Below, piece after piece: positions 18,253-28,286 of a DNA stretch of 64,000 bases. How positions within the stretch are numbered: the stretch's first letter is position 1; every line of letters begins with the position of its first letter. This DNA comes from an uncultured Bacteroides sp. (GTDB lineage Bacteria > Bacteroidota > Bacteroidia > Bacteroidales > Bacteroidaceae). Position numbers and translations under genes: made by a program. The notes below the pieces were generated by a model. The model saw only the letters and a program-made list of their open reading frames with translations. It was not told where the DNA came from and searched no databases. The stretch spans positions 1-64,000 of the forward strand of contig CALUOT010000006.1 in NCBI GenBank assembly GCA_944322355.1. The letters are read 5' to 3'.

Positions 18253-21200
18253 TTAAAAGGTGAGGTTGAGCCCGAACAATACGGTGCGTGGGGTGGGATA
18301 ACGTCCCATGTCGACTCCTCCACTATAAGTCAAGGGGGCTTCAGGGGAAGTACCGGAGTAGCCTGTCAGATAGAACAGGTTTTGTCCGGTGACGTAGACA
18401 GACGCTGCACTGATGCCCGCTTTGGCTGTCCATTGGGCAGGAATTTGCCAACTCAAGGTGAGTTCGCGCAAAGCCAGATAGTCGCCTTTCTCATAGAAAC
18501 GGGAACTGCGATTGTCGGCACTTGTCATGTCCGAGCCGGTGGAATTTCGATAGATATTCTTTTTATTGCTGGAATCATCGTAGTAGAGTTTGGGGATGTC
18601 GGTGTCGCGGTTATCGGGCGTCCAACTGTTCAAGCCCTCGCTGATGATGTTTTTGAATCCTACGGATTGTCCCAATGAGCGCATGGCTACCATGTTCAGG
18701 ATGGTGTGGCCTACGGCATAGTCAAAACGTCCGTAGAGTGAAACGTTCTTATAGGTCAAGGTCGTGGAGAATCCTCCTGTCCACTTCGGATACATGTTAC
18801 CAACCTTCACCCGGTCCAGTTCATCGATAATGTGGTCTCCATTCAGGTCGGCCCACAGTACGTCGCCTTCTTCAATGGGTTTAGTCAGACCGTATTTCTG
18901 ACGATCTGCCTCACTGACATTCGGTCCGTATAAGCCGGCAATAAGGTCCATGTAATTGCCGGCCAGGTCGGCCACTTCCTGAGCGTCGCGCAACACTTTT
19001 ACTTGTTTATAGGCGTACATGTCGCCCAAAGTGTGTCCTTCCTGGTAGCCTCCCACCCATACGGCTTTGCCTTGTTCGGGATCCCAGACTTGGAAACCGC
19101 CTTGACGGTTATTCTCATTGCCGTTGTCCGGTAACTTGATGATTTTGTTGTATACATAGGAAGCGTTGAAGGAAAAATCCCAACTGAATCCTTTGGGATT
19201 GGTCAGCAGGTGCAGGTCGCCTTCCACTTCGAATCCACTGTTGCGTAATGTTCCCAGATTGGTCATGAAAGAGTCGAAGCCCGTATATGCAGGCAGGTTG
19301 ACGTTGGTCAGCAGGTCGGAAGTGGTACGGTTATAGTAATCCAATATCAGATTGAAGCGGTTGTTCAGAAATCCCAGGTCAAGTCCCACTTCGAAGGACT
19401 TACTCTTTTCCCACCGAAGTGCCGAGTTGATGACCCCCGTGTTTAGTAAGCCTGTGGTTCCTTGATATTTGTTGGTTCCGCTCCATTGGCCATAAATGCC
19501 GTAAACATCATAATTTCCGATACCATTTACATTTCCGTTAAGACCGTAAGAGACACGGGGTTTGATGGTGGAAATAATTTCGGCTAAGTGACTTCCTTTA
19601 TAGAAGGGTTCTTCGTGGATGTTCCAACCGGCCGATACACCAGGGAAAAAACCCCAGCGGTTGTCCGACAGTTTAGATATACCGTCGTAGCGGGCCACGG
19701 CCGTAAAGAGGTATCGTTGGCGATAGTCATAGGTGACACGGGCAAAGGCAGAGGCGATGCGATAACCCTCCCGATAGGAATAGGCTCTCATGTTGTCGTC
19801 ACTTGAAGCATTCATGGTAGGGATATCATCGAAAGCAGCTCCGTCTCCGCTTCCCCTATACTCTGTTTCCTGATTCTCGAAATATTCTCCTCCCACCATG
19901 GCCGAGAGGTTGTGGCTGTCGGCAAAGGTGTCGGTGTATTCCAACTGGAGGCTGTGTTGGTGCTGGATGGTCCGTTGGTATTGGTAAGAAGCAGCGCGGG
20001 TAGAGTTGACACTCCAATAGTCCCGATATTCTTTGTCGAATGTTTCTTGGGTATAATCCAGATAATATAACGAACTGTTTTCGCGCAGGAAGAGTTTGTT
20101 TTTCCATAACTCCAGGTCGAAACCGATGTTCATGGTTGTGCGTCGTGTATTGTTTTTGTTTGTTAACTTATCCAGCCAATACAACGGATTACCGTCGCGC
20201 TTGCCATATCCGTAATTGGGGCTTCCATCTTCCAAAAATGGATTCCACGTAGGTTCGATGCTCTGCATACGTTCAAACAAGTCGGCCGGGTCATCGTAAT
20301 AAAGTTCCGGTGATTCGGAGGTGCTGAAGTTGAGTCCCGCCTTGACGTTCAGGAAGGGAAACAGTTTGTAGTTTCCGTTGATAGTGCCACTGAAACGCCG
20401 ATATTTCGTTCCCCGTACGGTGCCATCTTCCGAATAGTAGCCTAACGAAGAAGAAAAGGCTCCTCGTTCATTACCTCCCGTAAAGCTGAGGTAATGATCT
20501 TGTGTAATGGCCGGGTCTTTGTAAACCGCGTCGCGCAACGCCGTACCATAGTCTTTGAATACGATCTGCTTTCCCGTTACAGGATCGGTCATTTGCTTCC
20601 AACCTTGTGAAAGGAGATTTTCGTTTCCGTCGAGATAGCGTATGGAGAATTGTTCCGGATTGTTCTGGCCATATACTGCTCCATAGCCTCGCATGTTGTC
20701 CAATCCCGTGATGTCTTCCCCGTTGCTGTATACATAGCCCATACGACCGTAACGGATATAGTTTTCCGCATCCATGTAGTCGTATCCGGTGCGGGCGAAG
20801 TTCATACCGAATTTGAACTTATAGCTAACCCTTGCCTTCCCGGCTTTTCCTTTTTTGGTTTGCACCAGAATGACACCGCTATTGGCCCGCGCACCATAAA
20901 TAGCTGTGGAAGCAGCATCTTTAAGCACTTGGATAGACTCGATGTCGGCCGGGTTGATATCGTCCATCGAACGAATCACTCCGTCTACCACTACTAACGG
21001 TTGGCTGACCGAGGAAATACCGGCGCCTCCGCGCAAGATAATGGTGGGTGAACTACCCGGTGAACCATTGGTGTTGGTTACACGCAAGCCGCTGACCGAA
21101 CCTTGTAAAGCCTGAGCAGCATTGGACATGGCTGCACTGCTCAATACTTTGTCATCCATTTTAGAAATGGCCGTAGTCATAGTGGAGCGTTTTTGTTTTA

Positions 21201-21558
21201 CGCCATAACCTACGACCACTACTTCGTCCAAAGCTTGTGTGTCGTCTTTCAGTCGGGCATTAATCGGTTTTCCTTCCCATACGAAATCTTGGGTTACGTA
21301 GCCCATGTAGGAAATTTCAATGACATCACCTTTTCTCACGTCTTGTAAAGAAAACTTTCCATCCATATCGGTGATGCCACCATTTGAGGTACCTTTCACC
21401 ACTACTGCTGCACCGATAAGGCTTTCTCCCGATTCGTCTGTTACAGTACCTGTACAGGGAGTTTCTTGCTGTTGTATGGCGGGGATGCCATTAGCTTTTG
21501 ACTCGATAGGGATGCCATACAAGGCAGCCCATAAACACATAATTGTAAGAAAACGCAT
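18253..21558 (-). CDS. SusC/RagA-type TonB-dependent receptor without STN domain
   Basis: 1101 residues. A short signal peptide (about 1-23) leads into a carboxypeptidase-regulatory-like domain (about 34-110, CTGTVTDESGESLIGAAVVV), the signature LDEVVVVGYGVKQKRSTMTT, the plug (ALQGSVSGLRVTNTNGSPGS) and the barrel ending in TVLFGLNLTF. Without an STN domain it is not expected to signal through a FecR protein; any control is likely by a distant regulator. It forms an operon with the susD behind it. Confidence 0.95.
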   Translation of the reverse strand: MRFLTIMCLWAALYGIPIESKANGIPAIQQQETPCTGTVTDESGESLIGAAVVVKGTSNGGITDMDGKFSLQDVRKGDVIEISYMGYVTQDFVWEGKPINARLKDDTQALDEVVVVGYGVKQKRSTMTTAISKMDDKVLSSAAMSNAAQALQGSVSGLRVTNTNGSPGSSPTIILRGGAGISSVSQPLVVVDGVIRSMDDINPADIESIQVLKDAASTAIYGARANSGVILVQTKKGKAGKARVSYKFKFGMNFARTGYDYMDAENYIRYGRMGYVYSNGEDITGLDNMRGYGAVYGQNNPEQFSIRYLDGNENLLSQGWKQMTDPVTGKQIVFKDYGTALRDAVYKDPAITQDHYLSFTGGNERGAFSSSLGYYSEDGTVRGTKYRRFSGTINGNYKLFPFLNVKAGLNFSTSESPELYYDDPADLFERMQSIEPTWNPFLEDGSPNYGYGKRDGNPLYWLDKLTNKNNTRRTTMNIGFDLELWKNKLFLRENSSLYYLDYTQETFDKEYRDYWSVNSTRAASYQYQRTIQHQHSLQLEYTDTFADSHNLSAMVGGEYFENQETEYRGSGDGAAFDDIPTMNASSDDNMRAYSYREGYRIASAFARVTYDYRQRYLFTAVARYDGISKLSDNRWGFFPGVSAGWNIHEEPFYKGSHLAEIISTIKPRVSYGLNGNVNGIGNYDVYGIYGQWSGTNKYQGTTGLLNTGVINSALRWEKSKSFEVGLDLGFLNNRFNLILDYYNRTTSDLLTNVNLPAYTGFDSFMTNLGTLRNSGFEVEGDLHLLTNPKGFSWDFSFNASYVYNKIIKLPDNGNENNRQGGFQVWDPEQGKAVWVGGYQEGHTLGDMYAYKQVKVLRDAQEVADLAGNYMDLIAGLYGPNVSEADRQKYGLTKPIEEGDVLWADLNGDHIIDELDRVKVGNMYPKWTGGFSTTLTYKNVSLYGRFDYAVGHTILNMVAMRSLGQSVGFKNIISEGLNSWTPDNRDTDIPKLYYDDSSNKKNIYRNSTGSDMTSADNRSSRFYEKGDYLALRELTLSWQIPAQWTAKAGISAASVYVTGQNLFYLTGYSGTSPEAPLTYSGGVDMGRYPTPRTVLFGLNLTF

Positions 21559-21797
21559 ATATAATTTATTTAAATAAGCTGGTTATCCTATTTTCCGGAC
21601 AAAAGGCAAACAATCACCGTGCCATGAATGAATGAGTTTCGTTTTCAGTAATGTAAAGTATTGCTATTTAATGTTTTGTGAAATGAAATAAGAGAAGGGT
21701 TACTCTCAACAGGTGTAGCGATAGATTGTGGAAATGTGGAATTATTCTACATACCAAAGAGGGTATGTCTCTTGATTTTCGTCCTTTCACTATAGGA
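21559..21797. other. Gene-free leader region upstream of the second susC
   Basis: No open frame and no clear TAnnTTTG box on the minus strand. It joins array C (21798-21907). Confidence 0.5.
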
Positions 21798-21907
21798 GTG
21801 TGAAGGTTTCACAGTAGTACTGTGATGATGTAACAGTAGGGATGTGAAGGTGTAACATCAGCACTGTGAAGGCTTCACATTAAAATCGTGAAGGGGTGTG
21901 AAAGCTT
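21798..21907. repeat. 22-bp array C (five units, word TGTGAAGG)
   Basis: Units start at 21798, 21820, 21842, 21864 and 21886. All carry GTGA(A/T)G near the start and most continue to TTCACA or TAACA, giving dyads such as TGTGAAG-G-CTTCACA. The last unit is rearranged and followed by another TGTGAA...TTCACA. It lies between clpB's 3' end and the susC promoter region. Confidence 0.85.
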
Positions 21908-21955
21908 CACATTTCATGAAACATCAGGTGTGAAAGTCCGGCAGGGGGAATATAA

Positions 21956-21989
21956 ACAGAGGGCATGTCCGTTTCGACACACCCTCTGT
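21956..21989 (-). terminator. Terminator of clpB
   Basis: Stem ACAGAGGG...TGTC with GACA...CCCTCTGT around CGTTTC, 23 bp behind the clpB stop codon. Confidence 0.75.
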
Positions 21990-22011
21990 CATAGGATATT
22001 TACTTTCGAGG

Positions 22012-24606
22012 TCAGTTCCTGAATACAAGTCCGTCTTTAGTGGCATTGACGTCAACTATGATGGCCTTGTTGCGGTCTACTTCTTGAGCTAACAACTTCT
22101 TTGAAAGGTCATTCAACAAGTAGTGTTGGATGGCACGTTTCACAGGACGGGCACCAAATTCAGGATCGAACCCGGCACTGGCCAAGAAATCAATAGCTGC
22201 ATCGGTGAGTTGTAATTCTACTCCGTTGGCCGACAACATTTGGCGGACTCCATTGATTTGCAGTGTTACAATCTGCTTGATTTCCGGTTCCGTTAATGGC
22301 AAGAACATGATGGTTTCGTCAATACGGTTCAGGAATTCGGGGCGGATACTCTTCTTCAACATGTTCATCACTTCGCGTTTGGTTTCCTCGATGATTTGCG
22401 TTTTATTCGAAGCGCTCAGTTTTTCCATTTGACTTTGGATATACGGACTTCCCATATGCGAGGTCATGATGATGATAGTGTTTTTGAAGTTCACCGTGCG
22501 TCCTTTGTTGTCGGTCAAACGTCCGTCATCCAATACTTGCAACAAGATGTTGAACACATCCGGATGAGCCTTCTCTATCTCGTCAAACAGTACTACCGAG
22601 TAGGGCTTCCGTCGGACTGCTTCCGTCAACTGACCACCTTCATCATAGCCTACATATCCCGGAGGTGCTCCGACCAATCGAGACACACTATGCTTTTCTT
22701 GATACTCGCTCATGTCGATACGAGTCATCATCGTCTCGTCATCGAACAGAAACTCCGCCAATGCTTTGGCCAATTCTGTCTTACCCACACCGGTCGTACC
22801 CAAGAAGAGGAACGAACCGATAGGTCGTTTAGGATCTTGCAAGCCTGCCCGGCTACGACGTACTGCATCGGCTACAGCCTCAATAGCTTCTTCTTGCCCG
22901 ATGACTCGCTTATGCAGTTCGTCTTCCAAATGGAGCAACTTGTCTTTTTCGCTTTGCAACATTTTGCTTACCGGTATGCCAGTCCAGCGTGATACCACGT
23001 CAGCGATGTCTTCGGCATCCACTTCCTCCTTTATCATCGCTTTGTCACCTTGCAACTTATGCAATTGCTGTTGCGTTTCCTCGATTTCTTTGTTTAAAGC
23101 TTGTAACTTGCCGTAGCGGATTTCGGCTACTTTGCCATAGTCTCCTTCGCGTTCGGCTTTGTCGGCTTCGAACTTCAGATTTTCTATCTCCACTTTGTTT
23201 TGCTGAATCTTGTTGACTAGTGTCTTTTCACTCTGCCATTTGGCTTTGTAGGAGCTTTCCTGCTCTTTCAATTCAGCCAGTTCCTTGCCGATTTGTTCCA
23301 ACTTAGGCTTATCATCTTCACGCTTGATGGCTTCGCGTTCTATCTCCAGCTGCTTGATTTTACGGGATATTTCATCCAGTTCCTCGGGCACGGAGTCTAC
23401 TTCCATTCGGAGTTTAGCAGCGGCTTCATCCATCAGGTCAATGGCCTTATCCGGTAGAAAACGGTCGGTGATATACCGATTGCTTAACTCTACGGCAGCT
23501 ATGATGGCATCATCTTTAATACGTACGTGATGATGGTTTTCATAGCGTTCCTTTAATCCTCGCAAGATGGAGATGGTACTTAACGTATCCGGTTCGTTTA
23601 CCATTACAATCTGGAAACGACGCTCCAATGCCTTATCTTTCTCGAAGTATTTCTGATACTCGTCAAGGGTGGTGGCACCGATACTTCGCAATTCGCCACG
23701 AGCCAAAGCCGGTTTCAGAATATTGGCAGCATCCATGGCTCCTTCTCCCTTTCCCGCTCCTACCAGCGTGTGGATTTCATCGATGAAAAGGATAATGTTC
23801 CCTTCAGATTTTTTGACTTCGTTGATGACTGCTTTCAGTCGTTCTTCGAACTCACCTTTATACTTGGCACCGGCTACCAATGCTCCCATATCCAGCGAAT
23901 AGACCTGTTTGTTTTTCAGGTTCTCGGGTACGTCTCCCCGTAAGATACGATGTGCCAAGCCTTCGACAATGGCTGTTTTACCGGTACCCGGTTCACCGAT
24001 TAAAATAGGGTTGTTCTTTGTGCGTCGGCTTAGGATTTGTAGTACTCGGCGGATTTCTTCATCACGTCCGATAACTGGATCCAACTTACCGCTACGAGCG
24101 GCTTCGTTCAAGTTGATGGCGTACTTCTCAAGAGCTTGGTAATTGTCTTCACTCGATTGGGATGTTACTTTCGAACCTTGACGAAGTTCGTGGATGGCTG
24201 CGCGCAGTTCTTTTTCCGACATACCAGCGTCCTTCAGAATGCTGCTTGCAGTGCTTTTCACCGTGAGTAGGGCTAACAATACAGGTTCCAGTGATACGAA
24301 CTCATCTCCCAGTTCTTTGGAGTAGTCCATAGCTTTCTGCAACACTTCGTTTGTTTCCCGGCTCAAATAAGGTTCGCCGCCTGACACTTTCGGTAAAGAG
24401 TCAATTTGCCTGTCGAGTACAAGTGCCATTTGCTGGGCATTCATGCCTAATTTTTGGAAGAGGAAGTTGGTGACGTTTTCACCTACTTTCATTACTCCTT
24501 GCAAAAGGTGTACGGGCTCGATAGCCTGTTGTCCCCGGCGTTGAACCAAGTTGACAGCTTCTTGCACCGCTTCTTGGGCTTTGATGGTAAAGTTGTTGAA
24601 ATTCAT
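22012..24606 (-). CDS. clpB: ATP-dependent disaggregase ClpB
   Basis: 864 residues from [15 protein letters not shown]; the frame extends 27 codons upstream into the promoter, but a good GGAGA ribosome site lies 6-10 bases before this ATG and the family starts here. Domains in order: Clp N-terminal repeats (1-145), first AAA+ module (Walker A GEPGTGKT at 204-211), coiled-coil middle domain (about 405-525, rich in Glu and Lys) and second AAA+ module ([16 protein letters not shown]). ClpB rescues aggregated proteins together with DnaK/DnaJ/GrpE. A sigma-54-like element at 24651-24675 is shared with grpE. Confidence 0.97.
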   Translation of the reverse strand: MNFNNFTIKAQEAVQEAVNLVQRRGQQAIEPVHLLQGVMKVGENVTNFLFQKLGMNAQQMALVLDRQIDSLPKVSGGEPYLSRETNEVLQKAMDYSKELGDEFVSLEPVLLALLTVKSTASSILKDAGMSEKELRAAIHELRQGSKVTSQSSEDNYQALEKYAINLNEAARSGKLDPVIGRDEEIRRVLQILSRRTKNNPILIGEPGTGKTAIVEGLAHRILRGDVPENLKNKQVYSLDMGALVAGAKYKGEFEERLKAVINEVKKSEGNIILFIDEIHTLVGAGKGEGAMDAANILKPALARGELRSIGATTLDEYQKYFEKDKALERRFQIVMVNEPDTLSTISILRGLKERYENHHHVRIKDDAIIAAVELSNRYITDRFLPDKAIDLMDEAAAKLRMEVDSVPEELDEISRKIKQLEIEREAIKREDDKPKLEQIGKELAELKEQESSYKAKWQSEKTLVNKIQQNKVEIENLKFEADKAEREGDYGKVAEIRYGKLQALNKEIEETQQQLHKLQGDKAMIKEEVDAEDIADVVSRWTGIPVSKMLQSEKDKLLHLEDELHKRVIGQEEAIEAVADAVRRSRAGLQDPKRPIGSFLFLGTTGVGKTELAKALAEFLFDDETMMTRIDMSEYQEKHSVSRLVGAPPGYVGYDEGGQLTEAVRRKPYSVVLFDEIEKAHPDVFNILLQVLDDGRLTDNKGRTVNFKNTIIIMTSHMGSPYIQSQMEKLSASNKTQIIEETKREVMNMLKKSIRPEFLNRIDETIMFLPLTEPEIKQIVTLQINGVRQMLSANGVELQLTDAAIDFLASAGFDPEFGARPVKRAIQHYLLNDLSKKLLAQEVDRNKAIIVDVNATKDGLVFRN

Positions 24607-24650
24607 ATCTGTGTCTCCTTTCTTTTCTTGGTTGATAGTCACGCCTTTCT

Positions 24651-24675
24651 TCGCACAAAACTTTTGCCAAGAAGC
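24651..24675 (-). promoter_or_regulatory. Sigma-54-like element upstream of clpB, shared with grpE
   Basis: On the minus strand the core reads TTGGCAAAAGTTTTGT: TTGGCA with GG at -24 and TTG at -12 spacing, as in sigma-54 promoters, but T instead of C at the last position. The flanks GCTT before and CGA behind also match the grpE copy (21 of 25 bases). The near edge lies 45 bp before the clpB start. Confidence 0.6.
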
Positions 24676-24713
24676 GAAAACGGTCAAAATGTCTGAACGA
24701 AATGTGTGATGAG

Positions 24714-24726
24714 TGACAATTTGTCA
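24714..24726. promoter_or_regulatory. Palindrome TGACAATTTGTCA in the clpB/hydrolase divergent region
   Basis: Perfect 6+1+6 dyad. It lies just upstream of the -33 region of the plus-strand promoter at 24752 and about 110 bp upstream of clpB, so it could be an operator for either. Function unknown. Confidence 0.35.
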
Positions 24727-24751
24727 TGATTGCTTATTCTTGAAAAAGTCT

Positions 24752-24759
24752 TATCTTTG
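24752..24759 (+). promoter_or_regulatory. Promoter of the Ntn-hydrolase gene
   Basis: TATCTTTG with TTG 19-20 bp upstream, 20 bp before the start codon. Confidence 0.7.
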
Positions 24760-24779
24760 TAGCCTTAAACTAATTTAGA

Positions 24780-26012
24780 ATGAAGAAATACGGTTTATTG
24801 GCGATAGGGATACTAATAGGTGGTTTAGTGCCGGCTTGTGCTTGTACCTCGGCCGTGGTGTCGGGTAAGGCTACGCCTGATGGGCGTCCCTTGCTATGGA
24901 AGCATAGGGATACAGATTTTCTGAAAAACCATGTGGAGTATGTACAAGGTGAACGCTATGATTTTATGGCAGTGGTGAATAGTGCAGATTTTTATTCAAA
25001 GCGGGAGGCTTGGATAGGAACCAATTCGTCTGGCTTCGCGTTGATGAATACACAGAGCTATAATTTGATGGAAGTGAAGGACGGGGAGGAGCGAGGCGTG
25101 GCTAATGGGCGTGTCATTTATCGTGCTCTTGAACTTTGTGCTACGGTGGATGATTTCTGCCAGTACTTGGATACACTGACCAAACCCAGCGGCATTGAGG
25201 CCAACTTTGGTGTGATAGACGCACAGGGTGGGGCAGTGATGTTTGAGGTAGGTGAGGAGGGATATCGGATGTATGATGCCAACGATCCGGAAGAAGCACC
25301 TTTAGGCTATGTGGCCCGCACTAACTTTTCTGTGTCGGGGAAGTATGGACCGGGAGCCGGTGTAATACGCTATCAGGAGGCTGTTCGGGTACTTGATCCT
25401 TTGGCTGAGGTACATGCTATTACGCCTAAACGGATATTCGATGACCTTTCGCGTTCGTTTCATCATGCCTTGTTGGACATAGATTTGCGTCAACCGCCTT
25501 TTACCGGAGAAAAAGCTTCCGGATGGTTCGTCGACCAAGATTTTATCTCGCGAAGTAGTACCTCTTGTTCGGTGGTGGTGCAAGGAGTGAAGTTGGGTGA
25601 ACCTGCTGAGCTTACTACTATGTGGACACTATTGGGTTATCCTCCTACGGGTATTGCTATTCCTCTGTGGGTAGATGAGGCTTTACCTCGTATGGTTTGC
25701 TGGGATGACTCATTGAGCACTTCTCCGCTTTCCCATTGGTCATTGCTCCTGAAGGACAAAGTATTCAGTGGAGATTGGGGCATGGGGAGTGAGCGGTACA
25801 TGCATTGGTCATTACTTTACAATGAGCAGGGAGAGGGGTATATGCAACGTTTGGCTCCTATGGAAGCTTGGGCTTTCGAACGTACACTTTCTGTATTGGA
25901 GGAATGGCGCAAGGCGAAGCGAAGACACCGTGAAACAATGACGGAGCTTTATCGAGAACTTGACACACCCACTCTTTGGAGTTTATATGAAGAGTTGTCA
26001 GGGTTGGAGTAG
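24780..26012 (+). CDS. Secreted Ntn-hydrolase (C45/choloylglycine-hydrolase-like acylase)
   Basis: 410 residues. A signal peptide ends at CAC (residues 20-24); the sequence [20 protein letters not shown] and KHRDTDF resembles the N-terminal nucleophile region of peptidase C45, penicillin V acylase and choloylglycine hydrolase proteins, where an N-terminal Cys is exposed by processing and an Arg/Asp pair follows. The later [13 protein letters not shown] and the Asn-rich middle also fit an alpha-beta-beta-alpha fold. It probably cleaves a linear amide bond in the periplasm or outside. The natural substrate is unknown; bile salt, acyl-homoserine lactone or peptide amides are all possible. Its last 15 bases overlap the 3' end of miaA. 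Confidence 0.7.
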   Translation: MKKYGLLAIGILIGGLVPACACTSAVVSGKATPDGRPLLWKHRDTDFLKNHVEYVQGERYDFMAVVNSADFYSKREAWIGTNSSGFALMNTQSYNLMEVKDGEERGVANGRVIYRALELCATVDDFCQYLDTLTKPSGIEANFGVIDAQGGAVMFEVGEEGYRMYDANDPEEAPLGYVARTNFSVSGKYGPGAGVIRYQEAVRVLDPLAEVHAITPKRIFDDLSRSFHHALLDIDLRQPPFTGEKASGWFVDQDFISRSSTSCSVVVQGVKLGEPAELTTMWTLLGYPPTGIAIPLWVDEALPRMVCWDDSLSTSPLSHWSLLLKDKVFSGDWGMGSERYMHWSLLYNEQGEGYMQRLAPMEAWAFERTLSVLEEWRKAKRRHRETMTELYRELDTPTLWSLYEELSGLE

Positions 26013-26915
26013 GGTTGTGCGGAGGTAGGTCAGTATCTCCGTTTCTTGTTCAGGATGAAACCAGCGTATGTCTGTGTCACGTTTGAACCATGTCATTTGC
26101 TTACGGGAATAAATTCGTGTGTTTTGCTTTATTTTTTCAATGGCGAAATCCAACGTCCATTCTCCATCTAAGTATTTGAATAATTCCTTGTAGCCTACGG
26201 TGTTTAATGAATTATATTCTTTGTGTGGATAGACTTGGCGGACTTCTTCGAGCAATCCTTCTTCCATCATTTGGTCAACGCGTCGGTTGATACGTTCGTA
26301 GAGTTCTTCTCGGGGACGGGTCAGGCCTATTTTAAGGATACGAAAAGGTCGTTCTTTGATGCTTCGGGTAAGAAATGAGGTGTACGTTCGCCCCGTCATA
26401 TAGCAGATTTCAAGTGCATGTATGACGCGCTTGGGGTTTTTTAAGTCCACTTTTCGGTAATATTCCGGATCGAGTAATTTAAGTTCTGCACAAAGAGGTT
26501 CGAGCCCTTCTTTTTCGTATCGTTGCTGCATCAAGGAGCGGGTTTCGGCATCTACAGTAGGAATGTCATCTATGCCCTTGCATACAGCGTCTACATACAT
26601 CATGGAACCTCCTGTCAGGAGTATGTTTTTTTTCTCGCGAAATAATGTATCGAGTAGTTTGATGACTTCAGCCTCGTATTGGGCAGCACTGTAATAGTCT
26701 GTTAGTCCTAATGTGCCTATAAAGTAATGTTTTACCCGTTTAAGTTGGTCGGTGGTAGGAGCGGCCGTTCCTATTTTAAGGTCGGCATATAGTTGACGTG
26801 AGTCGGCTGAAAGGATATAGGTGTCGAATGTTTCGGCCAGGCGTAGGCTGAGTTCAGTCTTTCCTACGCCTGTGGGGCCGATGAGTACAATCAGGTTAGT
26901 ATCTGTCTTCGTCAT
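25998..26915 (-). CDS. miaA: tRNA dimethylallyltransferase
   Basis: 305 residues from [20 protein letters not shown]; longer starts exist inside the upstream gene. The P-loop [27 protein letters not shown], the Bacteroidetes-type insertion and [18 protein letters not shown] are all present; length fits the family (300-320). MiaA adds a dimethylallyl group to A37 of tRNAs reading UNN codons. It overlaps the preceding PRiA4-type gene by 20 bp, which suggests translational coupling at the end of the grpE-to-miaA line. Confidence 0.95.
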   Translation of the reverse strand: MTKTDTNLIVLIGPTGVGKTELSLRLAETFDTYILSADSRQLYADLKIGTAAPTTDQLKRVKHYFIGTLGLTDYYSAAQYEAEVIKLLDTLFREKKNILLTGGSMMYVDAVCKGIDDIPTVDAETRSLMQQRYEKEGLEPLCAELKLLDPEYYRKVDLKNPKRVIHALEICYMTGRTYTSFLTRSIKERPFRILKIGLTRPREELYERINRRVDQMMEEGLLEEVRQVYPHKEYNSLNTVGYKELFKYLDGEWTLDFAIEKIKQNTRIYSRKQMTWFKRDTDIRWFHPEQETEILTYLRTTLLQP

Positions 26916-27462
26916 ACGGGTTGCCTCCGGAACCTTCATCGAAACCTCCGAATCCGTCTCGATCGAAATCGTCCATGTCATAGTCTTGATCTCCATAGAA
27001 ATTTTCGTCCAAATCTAAAGCCGTTGAGTTATTCTTGGCTTCATATTCGTCGAAGTCTACGGTTTGTTGAGGAGGTTCACCTTCCGTTTTGGTGCATATA
27101 GCACCTTGGATGCTTTTCCCTGTAATGATTTCTGAAAGTTCGATGAAGAAGCAACGTTCGGTCATATAGTCGAATACGTAGAGTAACTTTTGCTTTTCAT
27201 CTTCTACCAACTCATCGATACGGGTTTCTTTCATTACCCAGCTATCAATGTCGGATGAGTCGTCCATTTCTTCCAAAGTGATTTCCTTTTCTTTTTCCCA
27301 ATCCTCATCACAGATGAAGAAAGAAGTCATTTGATCATTATTGTACCCTACCGATTTCAAGATGGCTTCGTGAAAGTCATAAAAAGTGGCTTCCGGGTCT
27401 ATTTGAATCTCTCTTACGAAGTTATCTACTTCATCGGAGATAATGGTAAATCTGTAAATCAT
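26896..27462 (-). CDS. Plasmid pRiA4b ORF-3-like (IS1096 passenger TnpR-like) domain protein
   Basis: 188 residues. The N-terminal part [20 protein letters not shown] with [14 protein letters not shown] and FFICDEDW is the PRiA4_ORF3 domain pattern. The C-terminal third is very acidic ([20 protein letters not shown]) and likely disordered. Despite the family name it is a fixed chromosomal gene here, placed between lpxA and miaA with a 13-bp gap before and a 20-bp overlap after. The role is unknown; the setting suggests a housekeeping function. Confidence 0.85.
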   Translation of the reverse strand: MIYRFTIISDEVDNFVREIQIDPEATFYDFHEAILKSVGYNNDQMTSFFICDEDWEKEKEITLEEMDDSSDIDSWVMKETRIDELVEDEKQKLLYVFDYMTERCFFIELSEIITGKSIQGAICTKTEGEPPQQTVDFDEYEAKNNSTALDLDENFYGDQDYDMDDFDRDGFGGFDEGSGGNPYDEDRY

Positions 27463-27475
27463 ATTGTTGCTAAGT

Positions 27476-28267
27476 TTATTTTCCTCCGGGGATAATACCT
27501 CGCGAGGAGTTCTTGATGAATTCTACAATATAGGTGATTTCGGGTGTCATTTCCATTTCTTCTTCTATCTTCTTCAAAGCATCGGTAGTGTTCATACCAC
27601 TTTGATAGATGATGCGATAAGCGTTATGGATGGTTTCGATGGTTTCATTGGAGAATCCCCGGCGACGCAAGCCTACGATGTTGAGGCCAGCGTAGCAAAT
27701 GGGTTCACGTCCGGCGATGATGTAGGGTGGGACATCCTTACTAAAACGGCATCCGCCTTGTATCATGCCATAACCGCCTACCCGACAGAATTGATGCATC
27801 AGCACCCCTCCGCTAATGATAGAGTTATCGTCGATGATGATTTCTCCGGCCATCTTTGTGCTGTTTCCGATGATACACCCGTTACCTACGGTAGCATCGT
27901 GTGCTACATGTACGCCTTCCATCAAAAGGTTATTGCTACCCACTACGGTGCGTCCTTTTGAAGCGGTTCCTCGGTTGATGGTTACATTTTCGCGGATGGT
28001 GTTATTATCACCTATCTCGGCCGTAGTATCCTCTCCTCTAAACTTTAAATCCTGTGGGATGGCTCCAATAACGGCACCCGGGAAAATGGTGTTTCCGTTG
28101 CCGATGCGGCTTCCGTACAGGATATTAGCGTTTGCCATGATTTTGTTATTGTCCCCTATGATTACATTTTTGTCTATGAAAACGAAAGGCGCAATTTCCA
28201 CGTTTTGACCGATTTGCGCTTCAGGGTGTATGTAAGCTAACGGACTGATTTTATTGTTTTGCTCCAT
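27476..28267 (-). CDS. lpxA: Acyl-ACP:UDP-N-acetylglucosamine O-acyltransferase
   Basis: 263 residues. Hexapeptide repeats of a left-handed beta-helix run from about 8 to 190 (IHPEAQIGQNVEIAPFVFID, then VIIGDNNKI), with the catalytic His in EGVHVAHDATVGN and the LpxA C-terminal helices. It carries out the first step of lipid A synthesis in the cytoplasm. It lies 19 bp behind the lpxC-fabZ fusion. Confidence 0.95.
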   Translation of the reverse strand: MEQNNKISPLAYIHPEAQIGQNVEIAPFVFIDKNVIIGDNNKIMANANILYGSRIGNGNTIFPGAVIGAIPQDLKFRGEDTTAEIGDNNTIRENVTINRGTASKGRTVVGSNNLLMEGVHVAHDATVGNGCIIGNSTKMAGEIIIDDNSIISGGVLMHQFCRVGGYGMIQGGCRFSKDVPPYIIAGREPICYAGLNIVGLRRRGFSNETIETIHNAYRIIYQSGMNTTDALKKIEEEMEMTPEITYIVEFIKNSSRGIIPGGK

Positions 28268-28286
28268 GTTTCTTTTTAAATCCTGA

